A stretch of 64,000 nucleotides of DNA from Cannabis sativa (taxonomy: Eukaryota; Streptophyta; Magnoliopsida; Rosales; Cannabaceae). Position numbers and translations under genes: made by a program. Shown here piece after piece: positions 22,975-34,636 of the stretch; position 1 is the stretch's first letter, and the number at the start of each line of letters is the position of its first letter. The notes under the pieces are model-generated. The model made no database searches and was not told the origin of the DNA. It saw only the letters and a list, made by a program, of their open reading frames with translations. The DNA lies in contig NC_083604.1 in NCBI RefSeq assembly GCF_029168945.1, positions 32,359,686-32,423,685 of the forward strand. Reading direction: 5' to 3'.

Positions 22975-24410
22975 ATGGACGCCAGCGACCACCGTGAGTC
23001 GTGGCAACTCGCAGGGTCGACCAAGGTCGTGGAGCCTGGCCGCCGCCAGGGGCCGAGGCAGAGGTCCCCGAGGCAGGCTCGTGGTCGGGGTGACGAGAAC
23101 CCGCCACAGTCGCCCAAGCTCCCCGCTCGATCGTGGAGCCTGGGACCGGGAGGTTCTGGCTTGTCGAGATGCAAGCCCGGGATAGAAGAACAAGACCTTG
23201 AGATTCGTAGGTTGAGACAACAGGTGCTCCCCGCAAGCCCAAAGGCTCCGTAGTCTCCAGCGGGCACCGCCCCATCGCCTGTGCCGAGATAGTGGTGGCG
23301 CCAATAGATTGAACCTCTCGTATGAACGGCTCGAAGCAAGCACCTCCGGCTTTTCTTAGAGGTCCGCACGTGATGAAGGCCGAACATGGTCGACGGTGAT
23401 CACCAAGATCTTGAACTTCATGGGTGTCACCGTAAGAATGATAGAGTGGTGTGTGCCACTTTCCGCCCGTGAGGACGCTCCGGTCCGGTGGGACATGGTG
23501 TCTCGCATTCACGACGTCACCACCATGACCCGGGAAAGGTTTCGTGAACTCTTCAACGCCAAGTACTATAATGAGGCGGTCCGAAGCGCCAAGAGGAAAG
23601 AGTTCGCTCACCCGACCCCGTGAGAATACGAGCCGTAACCGAGCATACACTGGGACCACGGGTTGGCGAGGTTAGCCTCGGGAATTGTGCCAACCGACTT
23701 CAGCAAGCAAGAGAAGTATCTAGACGGGTTAAATGCGAAGATCAAACACGATTTGATGATCACCACGGACGACAACACAACCTATGCTCAGATGGTGGAG
23801 AAGGCACTACGAGCTGAGGGCGCAGTTGGGTGCTGCCGAGTCAACAAGTACTCCGCCGAGTGGCGAGGCTCCTACCCCTCCCGCATCGCCCTAATGTGCG
23901 TAGTGGTTCCCGCCCATTGATCGAGGAAGAGAGCACCCACTCGCTTCCGGTGGCTCGAGTCGAACAAGAGGTTCCGAGGGAACCGGTAATAGAGGGAGTC
24001 GTCCAGGGGGTACTGAGACCCGAGTCTCCTATCCCGAGTGCCCTACCGCAAAAGGCACCATCGTGTGAGTGCAAAGGTCGTGGCCGCTTTCACCGTGGCA
24101 TGCCCGGACACTTCAAGAGGGACCGTCCCCGCTCCGATCGAGGCACCGAGTGCTCCGCGATACCCACTCCAAACAGGTGTTCGCCATCACTCAGCCGGCG
24201 CATGCATGCCACCATCGGGCCGTCACAGGTCGTCTTCTCGTTAATAACTCGCTTTACTCGTTGTTGTTTGATTCCGGGGCTACACATTCTTATGTGGCGT
24301 CGCAGTCTTTAGTAAATTGGATAGACCGTACGATAGATATGAATCGTGGTTTGGAACCCTATTACCCGCGAGAGTTGGTTATCTCCAAATGTGTGGATTA
24401 GGTCTATGCC
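22975..24410 (+). pseudogene. Chromovirus gag and protease start, second G-A copy (scrambled)
   Basis: Starts at the ATG at 22975 (MDAS, from MDARR) and aligns by eye along the whole length with 6290-7741. Recognisable pieces are RERFRELFNAKYYNEAVRSA (about 23530-23590), IKHDLMITTDDNTTYAQMVE (about 23735-23795), the zinc knuckle region (about 24080-24125) and DSGATHSYVA (about 24270-24300). Small indels and substitutions put these in different frames, so no protein longer than about 160 residues is open. The leader before it is about 120 bp shorter than in the first copy. The changes concentrate at CAG/CTG. Confidence 0.8.
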
Positions 24411-25500
24411 GATCGTGATGATGGTAGTGGAGTTAAGTGTCGATTTGATAGAGATGAGTTTAGTAGAGTTTGATATTATTTTAGGAATGGATTTCCTATC
24501 TAAATATTCGGCGAGCATTGATTGTAAAAGGAAGATGGTGATCTTCCAACCGGAAAGTGAAGAACCATTAGTGTTTGTTGTTCGCCGTGGATCCCGGATC
24601 CCGGTGATTTCGGCCATGTCGCCTAGAGATTTATTGCATGGCCGTTGTTTGTGGTTTCGGCCGTGGTGGTGGACACCACTCGCCGTATACCATTCGGCCG
24701 CAGGACATCAAAGTGGTTCGGGAATTTTTGGATGTTTTTCCCGAAGAACTTCCGTGGTTACCACCTCAAAGGAGATTGACTTTGTGATAGACTTGGCACC
24801 TGTGGGTGGAACCGTTTCCAAAGCCCCATAAAGAATGGCTCCGCCTGAGCTTAAGGAATTAAAGATTCAGCTCCAAGGGTTGCTTGACATAGGATTTATT
24901 CGGCCCAAAGGTGTCACTCCCGGGGAGCCCCGCTTTATTCGTCAAGAAGAAGGATGGATCTATGAGGATGTGCATCGACTATAGAGAATTGAACAAGCTG
25001 ACCGTGAAGAATAAATATCCATTACCTAGGATTGATGATTTGTTCGACGTCTTGGAAGACGGTCTTTTCTAAGATTGATCTCCGGCTCGGTTATCATCGC
25101 TGAGAATCCGAGAGGAGGACATTCCGAAGACGGCTTTTCGCACTAGGTATGGACATTACGAATTCCCCGGTTATGTCATTCGACTAACCAATGCTCCCGC
25201 AAAGATTCATGGACTTGATGAATAGAGTATTCAAGGGTTTCCTCGATATCTGTGTGATTGTGTTTATCGACGACATACTCGTGTACTCTCAATCAGAAGA
25301 GGAGCAAGAATTACATCTTCAGATGGTACTGCAACGACTTCGAGAACATAAGCTTTATGCCAAGTTCAAGAAATGTGAGTTCTGGCTATCTCAGGTGTCC
25401 TTCCTAGGGCACATTGTGAGCAAAGATGGGATCAAGGTGGATCTCGAGAAGATCGAATCCGTCAAGGATTGGCCGAGACCGAAGATGCAGTGATGCGTAG
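24411..25500 (+). pseudogene. Chromovirus protease end and reverse transcriptase, second G-A copy
   Basis: [20 protein letters not shown] (about 24457-24516) marks the end of the protease region. Reverse transcriptase follows, with [20 protein letters not shown] around 24960-25020 and [15 protein letters not shown] around 25260-25305, and the [10 protein letters not shown] region near 25405. Frameshifts interrupt it at about 24575, 24780-24840, 24920, 25050 and 25165-25200. Compared with 7751-8926, most differences are single-base changes at CAG, CTG or CCAG/CCTG. Confidence 0.8.
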
Positions 25501-25511
25501 ATCGAAGCTTC

Positions 25512-26098
25512 TTGGGTTTAGCTGGGTACTACCGTAGGTTCGTGGAAGGGTTTTCAAAAATTTCAATGCCCCTAACAGAGCTTACAAAGAAGAATCAGCG
25601 ATTTATTTGGTTAGACAAGTGCGAAGCTAGTTTTCAGGAGCTAAAGCAGAGGTTGATTACCGCTCCAGTGCTAGCTTTGCCTTCGTACAAGGAGAAGTTC
25701 GTAGTTTATTGTGACGCATCCAAACATGTGGTTTGGGGTGTGTACATGCAAGCCGATCGTGTTATCGCTTATGCCTCCCGACGCTAAAGGATTATGAACA
25801 GCGATACCCGACTCATGACCTAGAGTTGGCCGCGGTAGTTTTCGCATTGAAGATTTGGCGGCATTACCTTTACGGGGAAAAGTGTGAAATCTTTACCGAC
25901 CATAAAAGTCTCAAGAATTTCTTTACTCAGAAGGATTTGAATATGAGACAAAGGCGTTGGTTGGAATTAGTGAAAGATTACGACTGTGAGATCCTCTATC
26001 ACCCCGGAAAGGCCAATGTAGTGGCCGATGCCCTGAGCAGAAAGGGTCCCGGGCAAGTAGCTAGTATGGTTCGCATCTCACCTCGGTGCCTAGCGTAG
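25512..26098 (+). pseudogene. Chromovirus RNase H, second G-A copy
   Basis: Begins [20 protein letters not shown], the RT connection, then [16 protein letters not shown] (first RNase H aspartate), [32 protein letters not shown] and [11 protein letters not shown] frameshift near 25735-25785 splits the domain into two overlapping frames. It is not interrupted by C-D, unlike the first copy. Confidence 0.85.
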
Positions 26099-26191
26099 GA
26101 TATGGTTTGATCCAAAGATGAGTTTGTAGGTAGTCGCCTTCACAACTTAACGCCGCAATCCGACCTCGTTGGAAAGAATAAAAGTCGCTCG

Positions 26192-27626
26192 ATGACGGAT
26201 CCGCAGTTAGTGAAGATCGTAGATGAAGTGTTGCTCGGTCAAGCCAAGGACTTTTCAAAGGTCGCATACAAATGGATGCTTTTGTATAAAGCTAGGGTTT
26301 GTGTTCCGAATAGTGTGGAACTTAGGAATGAGATCTTTGAGGAGGCTCATTCTACCCCGTATTCTCTCGCATCCCGCACCACTAAGATGTACCAAGATTT
26401 GAAACCGTACTTCCGTGGAGCAAGATGAAGAAGAATTTGGTAGAATTAGTATCGAGATGCCTCACTTGTCACAGACAAGGCCGAACATCGAGACCGCAGG
26501 GTTGTTGCAGCCTCTAACCCTACCAGAATGGAAGTGGGAAGATATCACGATGGATTTTGTGGTCGGATTACCTAGGACCACGGGTTTGTTTGATTCCATC
26601 TGGGTAGTGGTGGATCGATTCACGAAATCTGCTCATTTTCTGCCGGTTAGAACAACATTTACAGTGGATCAGTTGGCAGAGTTGTATGTCAGAGAGATAG
26701 TAAGACTTCACGGGGTACCGAAGTCTATAGTTTCGGATAGGGATCAAAAGTTCACCTCCAAATTTTGGCAGAGTTTGCAACGAGCAATGGGTACAAAGCT
26801 GAAATTTAGTATAGCATTCCATCCTCAGACAGATGGTCAGTCCGAAAGGACAATTCAGATATTGGAGGACATGTTGCGAGCATGTGTTATGGATTTTGAA
26901 GGCTCATGGAATAAATATCTACCGTTGATAGAATTTTCTTACAACAACAGTTACCAGAGTACGATAGGGATGGCTCCCTATGAACTGTTATACGGTAGGA
27001 AATGTAGATCTCCCATCCACTGGGATGAGACAGGGGAGAGGAAATACCTAGGTCCAGAGTCAGTGCAGCGGACCAATGAGGCAATAGAGGAGATAAAAGC
27101 TAGAATGCTTGCCTCACAGAAAGGCATGTAAGAGTTACGCAGATCCGAAACGCAGAGATGTTGAGTTCCAAGTAGGGGACCATGTGTTTTTACGGGTATC
27201 TCCGATGAAGGGGATCAAACGTTTCGAGAAAAGAGGCAAGTTATGCCCTAGATTTACAGTACCTTTCGAGATTCTCGGGAAGATAGGTCAAGTGGCATAC
27301 CGGTTAGCATTGCTTCCAGCTTTATCAGCAGTTCACAACGTATTCCATGTCTCGATGTTGAGAAAATATGTTTCGGACCCTCTCATATACTCAGTTATGA
27401 GGGCCTAGAACTGCAGCCAGACATGACTTATGAAGAACAGCCAGTGCAGATCCTGGTTAGAAAGGATAAAGTCCTTCGGAATAAGACCATAGCATTGGTC
27501 AAGGTTCTCTGGAGAAACAGCAAGGTGGAGGAAGCCACCTGGGAGCTAGAGTCAGATATGAGAGCTCAATATCTAGAGTTATTCAGGTTAGATTTTGGGG
27601 ACGAAATCCTTTTAAGGGGGGGATAG
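26192..27626 (+). pseudogene. Chromovirus integrase and chromodomain, second G-A copy
   Basis: The integrase N-terminal zinc region is damaged (26192-26470), with frameshifts near 26090-26250 and 26415. The catalytic core is open: [15 protein letters not shown] (first Asp), [15 protein letters not shown] (second Asp) and the Glu of DGQSERTIQILEDML. A frame change near 27120 precedes KSYADPKRRDVEFQVGDHVFLRVSPMK in pieces. PRFTVPFEILGKIGQVAYRL and HNVFHVSMLRKYVSDP follow. A further small shift near 27400 precedes the chromodomain (27423-27626: QILVRKDKVLRNKTIALVKV, then WRNSKVEEATWELESDM). In the Tekay/Del lineage this domain is thought to steer integration to heterochromatin; I see the domain, and targeting is inferred. 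Confidence 0.88.
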
Positions 27627-27627
27627 T
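27612..27627 (+). other. Polypurine tract of G-A, second copy
   Basis: AAGGGGGGGATAGT directly precedes the 3' LTR, the usual primer site for plus-strand DNA synthesis. Confidence 0.75.
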
Positions 27628-29985
27628 TGTAAAGACCGCTTAGTTTAATTTGGAAATTAGCAGTTAATCACGTTTAATTATGAAATTATTTATAGCTATT
27701 TAAATAATTTATTATACTGTTATTTATTGAATTCAGAAATGTATTGCTATGTCATTCAGTAGTTTTCATATTTTGCATTTTCGGTGCCCGGTATTTTGGA
27801 ACTCGGTGTTTGGCTCAGTAGAAATCACAACTTAGTATGTTAGTAGTTTGGGACGGTTTATTAGACATTGGGAATGTCGGGAATGGCCGGGAATTTAGAA
27901 TTTCCCAAAAATACCCCTTTGGTGTGATTTATGTGGTTTTAGTGTGGAGGGGCAAAATGGTCTTTTTGCCCCATTAGTATTTTGTCTTCTACTGAGTTAT
28001 TAATTGAAAAATAAGTGTTTATTTTCTCTAAGTGTTGGCTGAGTGAATTGATATATGTTAAGAGATTTTATTTCATTTTAACAAAAAAATTACAAAGTTT
28101 AAAAATAGAAAAAAATTGGAAAAGTTTTTCTCTCTCTTTTCCTCTCTCTCTCGGCTGGTTTGGGGTGTGCAAAGGGCTGGGTTTTCTTGGTTGATTCGAG
28201 TGGTTTTTAGCAAGATCAAAGTGATTCTAATTGAGGTATTTCTTTGTTTAGTTTCTTACTTTGTTTTCTTGAAATTTTTAATGAAAAGTTGAGTAATGCA
28301 TGATGATTTTGGTGATGTTGCTGCTGTTTATTGTTGTTGTTGTTTCCTTGATTAAAATGTTGAGTTAAGTAGGTTTAATTAGATTGAATTGCATGCTTGA
28401 ATTTCTTGTTCTAGTTGGATAGATTTTCTATGTAAAAAGCTTGGGTTTTCAAAGAAAAATTGAGGTTTTGGTGGCTGTTGTGTTTGCATGAGTTGGATTC
28501 TAGTTTCTGAAGTTTTTTTAAGCTTGATTATGAGTTTGAAGCATAGATTGAATGCATGTTAGGTGATTTTACTCAAGTTTGAGTTTAGAACTCAAAGCTT
28601 GAGCTTTAATGGTGATTTTTGCTATTGTGCTTTCTGGGTGGTTTTGAAGCTTTAGAAATGTTCTAGGGGATATATAGAACAGGTCTGGAAGGTTTCATTT
28701 GATTTGGAGTTGATTTGAGGAAGATATGGATTTTTTATGTTTGCTGCCTGCGAGGAACCGGAATTCCGGTTGTGCATCCGGAATTCCAGATGGGGTTCTG
28801 AATTTTCCCAAAACCGGAATTCCGGTTGGGCAACCGGTCTACCGGTTGGGGAAAATTCTGAAACCCTGGATTCTCTCGATTTTATGTTTTAGGGGGTATT
28901 GCCATGCTTTTTATCGATAGGGAAACTTTTAGTTCCTAGTTTAAGTCCCCGGGAAGTGATTTAGCGTGTCACTTATAGTGTTGTGATTTTTATGGTTTAG
29001 GAGCCTGTAATCCGCCGCGCAGTTAAAGTTCCAGTCAGGTTGACGCACACCCGAATCTCGGAATCCGTAAGATTAGTATAACGAGATGCATATGTAGATT
29101 ACATGTTTAGCGTGCATGTAGGCAGCCTGTTAGATTACATTAGTTATGTATGTTGGCTTCGAACCATCCAACCCCGTCACGTCTGGTGCATAGCCGGAGT
29201 ATGACCAGCAGCCGAGTATGACCGGCTCAACCGATCAGCCGACACTTGGTTGGTGGTTCCGCATCGTTGGCGTATCCCGTCGGTACAGGCTGGAGTATGA
29301 CCAGCAGCCGGAGTATGACCGGTTCGACCGATCAGGAGGATACTGTAACACGTCGGTACAGGCTGGAGTATGACCAGCAGCCGGAGTATGACCGGTTCGA
29401 CCGATCAGGCTGTTACTTGTAAATAGTACCGTCCCTATGAACGTTCAGAACTCAGTACCGTGTTGGACACGGCAGTAGTGACTCAGTACCGTGTTGGACA
29501 CGGGAGTAGTGGGACTTAGTATCGTGTTGGACACAGCAGTTAGGGTTATGATCAGGGGTATGGGCGTCTGATCATGACCGGGTTTTATGTATGAATATTA
29601 TTATGCTTTTCTTACTGAGTCTGTTGACTCACATTTCTACGTTTATGTGTAGGTAAAGGCAAGGCTAAAGCTGATGGACCGTGAGCGAGTTTATGAAGGT
29701 TGTACATGTCGGGGCGGTTAGGCCTGGAGAGTACGATCCTTGGGACAGCAAGGCTGATTTTGTAACTAGTCGCTAGGCGACAATTATTTTGTATAAACAG
29801 TTAACTCTTTTTGTAAATGATTTTGTAATCGGGATGCCGAGCCTTTTGTAATATTATTTTATAAGTTTAATTAAAAAGCAAAAATTTTAATTAATCACGT
29901 TTTCCATAAACCTCGTTGACTAGCAACGAGCTGCACAGCATGTTTAAAAATCACGTAATATGCCTATGTTCGTTAGGGTGTTACA
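27628..29985 (+). mobile_element. 3' LTR of G-A (2358 bp)
   Basis: TGTAAAGACC ... GGGTGTTACA, nearly identical to 3648-6008 except for a patch at about 29040-29270 where CAG/CTG/CCGG sites differ. Followed by TTTAA, the second TSD copy. Confidence 0.9.
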
Positions 29986-32318
29986 TTTAATGTCATTATA
30001 TTTTCTCTTAAGAAATTAAATGACGCATATGATTATAATCCCGAAATTCTATTCCCAATTGATATAAATCCTCAATCTTAGAAATCTCCTACTTGTATGG
30101 GCAAATCTGACTTAGAGTTTAAATTAGTAGCGGTGGTCCAAGAAAGAATTACTCATTATACTTGGTATAAATTTAAGTCTTTAACTTAAATTTTAGATTC
30201 CAAACAAATATTTTCTTATATTTTTAATTCCAGGACAATACAGTTACACTTTCACAAGTGTTTAATAACCAGTTTCTATCATTGGTTTCAAACTGTATGG
30301 AATTTGAGTTTAATATTCTGTGACCAGGATCCACTTGCACTATTCTAAGAACTCTTTGATGTATCTAAACCTAAGTCATCAAAATGACACAACCACATTT
30401 TTATTAATCTATGGCATTTGTATCTTGTTCATAGTGGTTTTGACAAGATCAATCTCTGCAAAAAGTTAATATGCCTATATCCACTGAAAGTTGTTCATCT
30501 CATTCGTAGATGAATGTACATTCAGGGGTGGATATGAGTTTTTTGTTGTATTCTTAAAACGATAACTCTAGATTATACCTTATGCAAAGAAATTTGAAAT
30601 GTTTAAAAATTTCATTAATTTCTAGCAATGGTTAATACCATTAAGGTAAGTGGTTAAAGATCTTGCGAACTGATAGGGGTGGAGAAATAGTTAGTAGATA
30701 TGCAGTTCAAAGATCATTAAATTGATTTTTGAATTATATCCAAACTTACCTCCCCAGAAATTTCGATTTGCATATTGATGATTAGTTAGTCGTTGCCTAA
30801 ATCCTTCTATGGTAATACAATTTTAGAAAGATGTAATGGTTGTATACTTAATGTAAATCATTACTAGATTCATGGATGACCTAATCAAAATCTTAAGAAA
30901 AGCTAGAACTGTTAACCATGGTTTGTTAGCTATTCTAAGTGATTAGGGGTGGACCATCCCATAGTCAATAGATAAGAAAGTGTTTGTTCAAACAAATACT
31001 ACTTTTCTAAGATAATGACTAAGTCTGAAAATAAAGTAGCAAATAAAGGAGATATTTATTTCTTGATTCCAAAAGTGTTCTATCATCTTATTTGACATAT
31101 GATGATCCCACTGCCTCTGTTGTCTTGTCACAACCAAAGAGGTTAATACCATTTAGTTTTCTTAGACATAATTCACGGTACCTTGTCGTAGTGGGAGAGT
31201 TTCTAGGAACTCACCTTCTTATGACTTGGAAGACACTAGTGATTAAAATCCATTGTGAGTTTAAACAAGTAATAGATTGTCAAGATAAGAAACTAAGAAG
31301 AAAAGCCAATAGAACTATGGTTTAATCCATTCACATGGAGTAACCTAAAGTTTTTTATTACATGGACATAAAAGGAAATTTCGTGTATAAGTCTATTCAA
31401 TGGACTTAACAAACTACCTGCTCCTAGTATTATAGGTTTGAGTTTATCTAAACCTATGGCTTGTGGTATACCTGGTAATTACTTACTCTAATACAAGCAA
31501 CTTACTTTAGTAAGATGCTGAAGCATTTTCTTTCTAATGGTAATCTATAGAAGCTTCTCAACTTCTAGGCATAGATTTTATTTATCTAAGGAAAAGTCTC
31601 AACTATTCCAGAAAAGATAAAGCCATGAAAGAATTTTGTAAATCAACAGTGAGAGGTCTTAGATATGCTTTTGTATGCCTTGGACCAGACACCTGCTGTT
31701 GAGTGGGAGTAATGAGTAGGTATCAGATTAATCCAAGATAAGAACATTGGAAGACAATCAAGTAAATCTTAAGATTAAGAAGAGGAACTATATGTTAGTC
31801 TATAAGGGTGTGTTTAAAACTCTTAGACTACACCACATCAGATTTCGAAATTCGCCTTTGTGCTAGAAAGTCTTTCTAATAAGATGGTGATTACTCTGGG
31901 GGTGGAATAGTGATTTTGGAGAAGTGTAAAAACCTATGTGAAGTCTCTAGGTCTACCAGAAAGGGACTAAATGTTAAAGTTGCAGGAAAGATACTTATTC
32001 AGTCTAAGGAAAGTTCTATACATTTGTGGCACCATTCCAAATTGCCTAAACTACTAGTGTTATTTCCTGATTAACCAAAAGTAGTTGCCAAAGGTATAGA
32101 ATCCAGTATCCCAAGAGAGTAGACATATAGAGAGGAATTTCACATTATCAATGATTTTGTGATTAAGGAAGAGTAATGGTGGAGAAAAGGTTGTGTTTAA
32201 TTCAACCTTTCAGATCCTATTACGAGGAGTTTAGTACTACTACACTTGATTTGTATATCAAGGTGTTGAGATTATTTGAAATGCACTTTTTTGTTTTATA
32301 TTAGTGCAAGTGGGAGTT
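29986..32318 (+). pseudogene. Degenerate copia pol of C-A (integrase, RT/RNase H remnants)
   Basis: C-A resumes with the TSD TTTAA. Integrase-like coding is visible at about 30510-30760: GGYE, then KFEMF, LGKWLKILRTDRGGE-like and a QTYLPRNF-like segment in shifting frames. The end of RT/RNase H is suggested at about 31640-31790 (VRGLRYAFVCLGPDTCC, then MSRYQINP ... EHWKTIK) and by NL(S/A)DP near 32205. Stops occur in every frame. A 77-residue open frame at 31092-31325 recurs in C-D in reverse orientation, but it is out of frame with pol. No gag is found between leader and pol. Ends with the polypurine tract GCAAGTGGGAGTT. Confidence 0.7.
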
Positions 32319-34205
32319 TGTTGGGTTTTATGCCCTAAATAAAACTCATTTCAATATAATCAGATTTACTTATTAGTATAGATCAGAAATAACATTTAAT
32401 GTTGCATGGTTCACATGATTTATTTCATGATTATATGTACATATTGTATAAATTCATCTGAAACCCTTTTCACATACTTGATCCTGTTTATTCTGCTGTC
32501 AACACATTGGAAAGTAAACATGACTATGTGAATAAAGTTTCCTAGATTTATCAGACACAGGGTTTTACTGATATGATAATCTACAACAGAGTTTACTTGC
32601 ATTTGGAGAAATGCTATGTTCTTTCCAGAGCATTGGTTAAAGTAAAGCTCAGGTTGGATGCATAGAGTATGCATCGGAAGGGACCGATATTGAACTTTGA
32701 CTTAGATTTATTAAACTTACCGTAATATCTATTCAAGTCAATATCGCCTAGTTGATCCTAGATCAAATGATCTTAATCCTGTTATGATTAGGCTCAATCT
32801 CAAGAGACTATTCGTGTTCTTTGATTTGTTAGTTAAGCCTACTATTGGGTCAGGGTGATACGTACATTTTGGGAACACGGTAGTGCAATTGAGTGGGAGT
32901 GCTAACATAAACATGGAATCTATAGCTTCTATCTAGCGAATAGTAAGTAAAAGATGATCGCCTTCGAGCTTGACCAAACGAAAATAAATGGTGGAGATCT
33001 CATTTCACATAAGCTGGAATATCATTTATACGGGGTCAAGTGTTTTAAGGATTAAATACATTGTAACGGTAATCTAATCCCTTTACAGTTTAGATCATTC
33101 ATATAGAGGATCATTGATCAAATTTGGGTTATAACAATGGATAACTAATGATGTGTCTATATGGTGGAACATATAGAGCATTCTATATACTGAGAGTGCA
33201 ATTCTAAGTTCTATGCGTGGATTTAACGAAGAATTAATAAGTCAGTGAATTTAGGTTATAAATTCTTGATCTGCTTATTGGAAGCTCGGTTATATAGACC
33301 CATGGTCCCCACACTAGTTGAGATAATATTGCTTGTAAGACTCATATAATTTGTTTTGATTAATCAATTATAATTCTCAAATTAGACTATGTCTATTTGT
33401 GAATTTTTCACTAAGTAAGGGCGAAATTGTAAAGAAAGAGTTTTAGGGGCATATTTGTTAATTATGATACTTTGTATGGTTCAATTAATAAATATGATAA
33501 ATGACAATATTATTTAATAATTATTTATAGTTATTAAATAGTTAGAATTGGCATTTAAATGGTTGAATTTGAAAAATTGGCGTTTTTGAGAAAATCAGAT
33601 GCAGAAAAGATAAAACTGCAAAATTGCAAAAAGTGGGGCCCAAATCCACATGTATAGGGCCGGCCACTTTTGTAGGGTTTTCCCTCTGATATTTTCATTA
33701 TTTTAATGCCAAATAATTCAAACCTAACCCTAGTGGAATGCTATAAATAGATAGTGAAGGCTTCAGCAAATTTACACTAAATTTTCTACTTTTTCCTTCA
33801 GAGAAAAACCTAAGCCTTCTCTCTCTATACCTAGCCGCCACCTTCTTCTCTTTCTTCCCTCTTCAATTTCGAAATTTCTTAGTGTTAGAGTAGTGCCCAC
33901 AGACAGCAAGTGATACCTCAATCATAGTGAGGAAGATCGTGAAGAAAGACTTTCAGCAAGAAGGAGTATCAGCACTAAAGAATCAGAGAAAGAGATCCAG
34001 GTTCAGATATTGATAATGCTCTGCTGCAAAAAGGAATCAAGGGCTAGATATCTGAACGGAAGGAGTCATATTATTCCGCTGCACCCAATGTAAGGTTTAC
34101 TAAACTTTATATGTGTTTATTTCATCGTTTTAGAAGTTCATATTTAGGGTGTTAATCAACATACTTGTGAGTAGATCTAAGATCCTGGTAAAATAATTTC
34201 CAACA
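32319..34205 (+). mobile_element. 3' LTR of C-A (1887 bp)
   Basis: TGTTGGGTTTTATGCCC ... AAAATAATTTCCAACA. It is the reverse complement of the C-D LTR type with moderate divergence. TATA box at 33742-33749. The 5' LTR lies outside the window. Confidence 0.88.
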
Positions 34206-34636
34206 TAAAGAACTTCATACAAAAGGTTTAAAGAGGAAGCTTCAAAGACCAAGAAGGTGGATGACGGACAACAACTTACACTTCTTCAAGATGGGATCCG
34301 TACAGGGATCCCATTTTGGAACGAACCACAATAGGAGGGAGCAGCCAATTTCTAAGATTTCTAGAAGAGGATCCAAAAGTACATCAATCTGAAGGAAGCC
34401 CAGATAGTGGCCTATGGGGGATACTATCCAACCGGAGTATCAGGATATGTACTCGGAGCTCAGCTCTTGGGAGCCATACCCCCGGCCACTCCTCAAATGA
34501 GCGGCATACAATTTTCCGCTACACCAGGATATAATCAGAGCCAAGCCTTGGCTTCTGCATCACCACATTTTGGGAATCCCATAAGCAACCCCTCAGAGAT
34601 GAGTGGTCAAGTCTTGTCTCACTCCACTCCTACCGC
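34206..34636 (+). pseudogene. Gag-like fragment flanking C-A, unassigned
   Basis: Sequence not found elsewhere in the window. In one frame, with stops at three places, it reads RFKEEASKTKKVDDGQQLTL, then GIPFWNEP, then KRIQKYINLKEAQIVAYGG (34379 onward). A clean stretch follows that is rich in Gly, Pro, Ser and Gln (YYPTGVSGYVLGAQLLGAIP) to about 34636. A (K/R)xQKYINxEEA-type segment is common near the end of the gag domain in Ty3/gypsy elements, so I suggest a gag remnant of another family, perhaps related to T. This is inference. It ends where it meets the S LTR. Confidence 0.35.

Larger units (their letters stand above)
3648..29985 (+). mobile_element. Chromovirus G-A: tandem LTR-internal-LTR-internal-LTR array
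   Basis: A Ty3/gypsy chromovirus (Tekay/Del type by its C-terminal chromodomain, long LTRs and tRNA-iMet primer site) inserted into the C-A leader. It holds three LTRs (3648-6008, 20506-22786, 27628-29985) and two internal regions. The outer flanks carry the same 5-bp TSD, TTTAA. I see no TSD or foreign sequence at the middle LTR, so the array most likely arose by unequal recombination between LTRs of one insertion locus rather than by two independent insertions. The first internal region contains copia element C-D. Both internal regions are non-functional. Confidence 0.85.

Noticed and set aside
17510..25500. Repeat-induced or methylation-driven C-to-T mutation as cause of the altered stretch
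   Set aside because: The changes include loss of A from CAG, T-to-C in CTG and small insertions, which deamination does not produce.
31092..31325. 77-residue open frame, also seen reversed at 11940-12185
   Set aside because: Its conservation reflects shared element ancestry. It is out of frame with the pol remnant around it and I see no domain, so not a gene.
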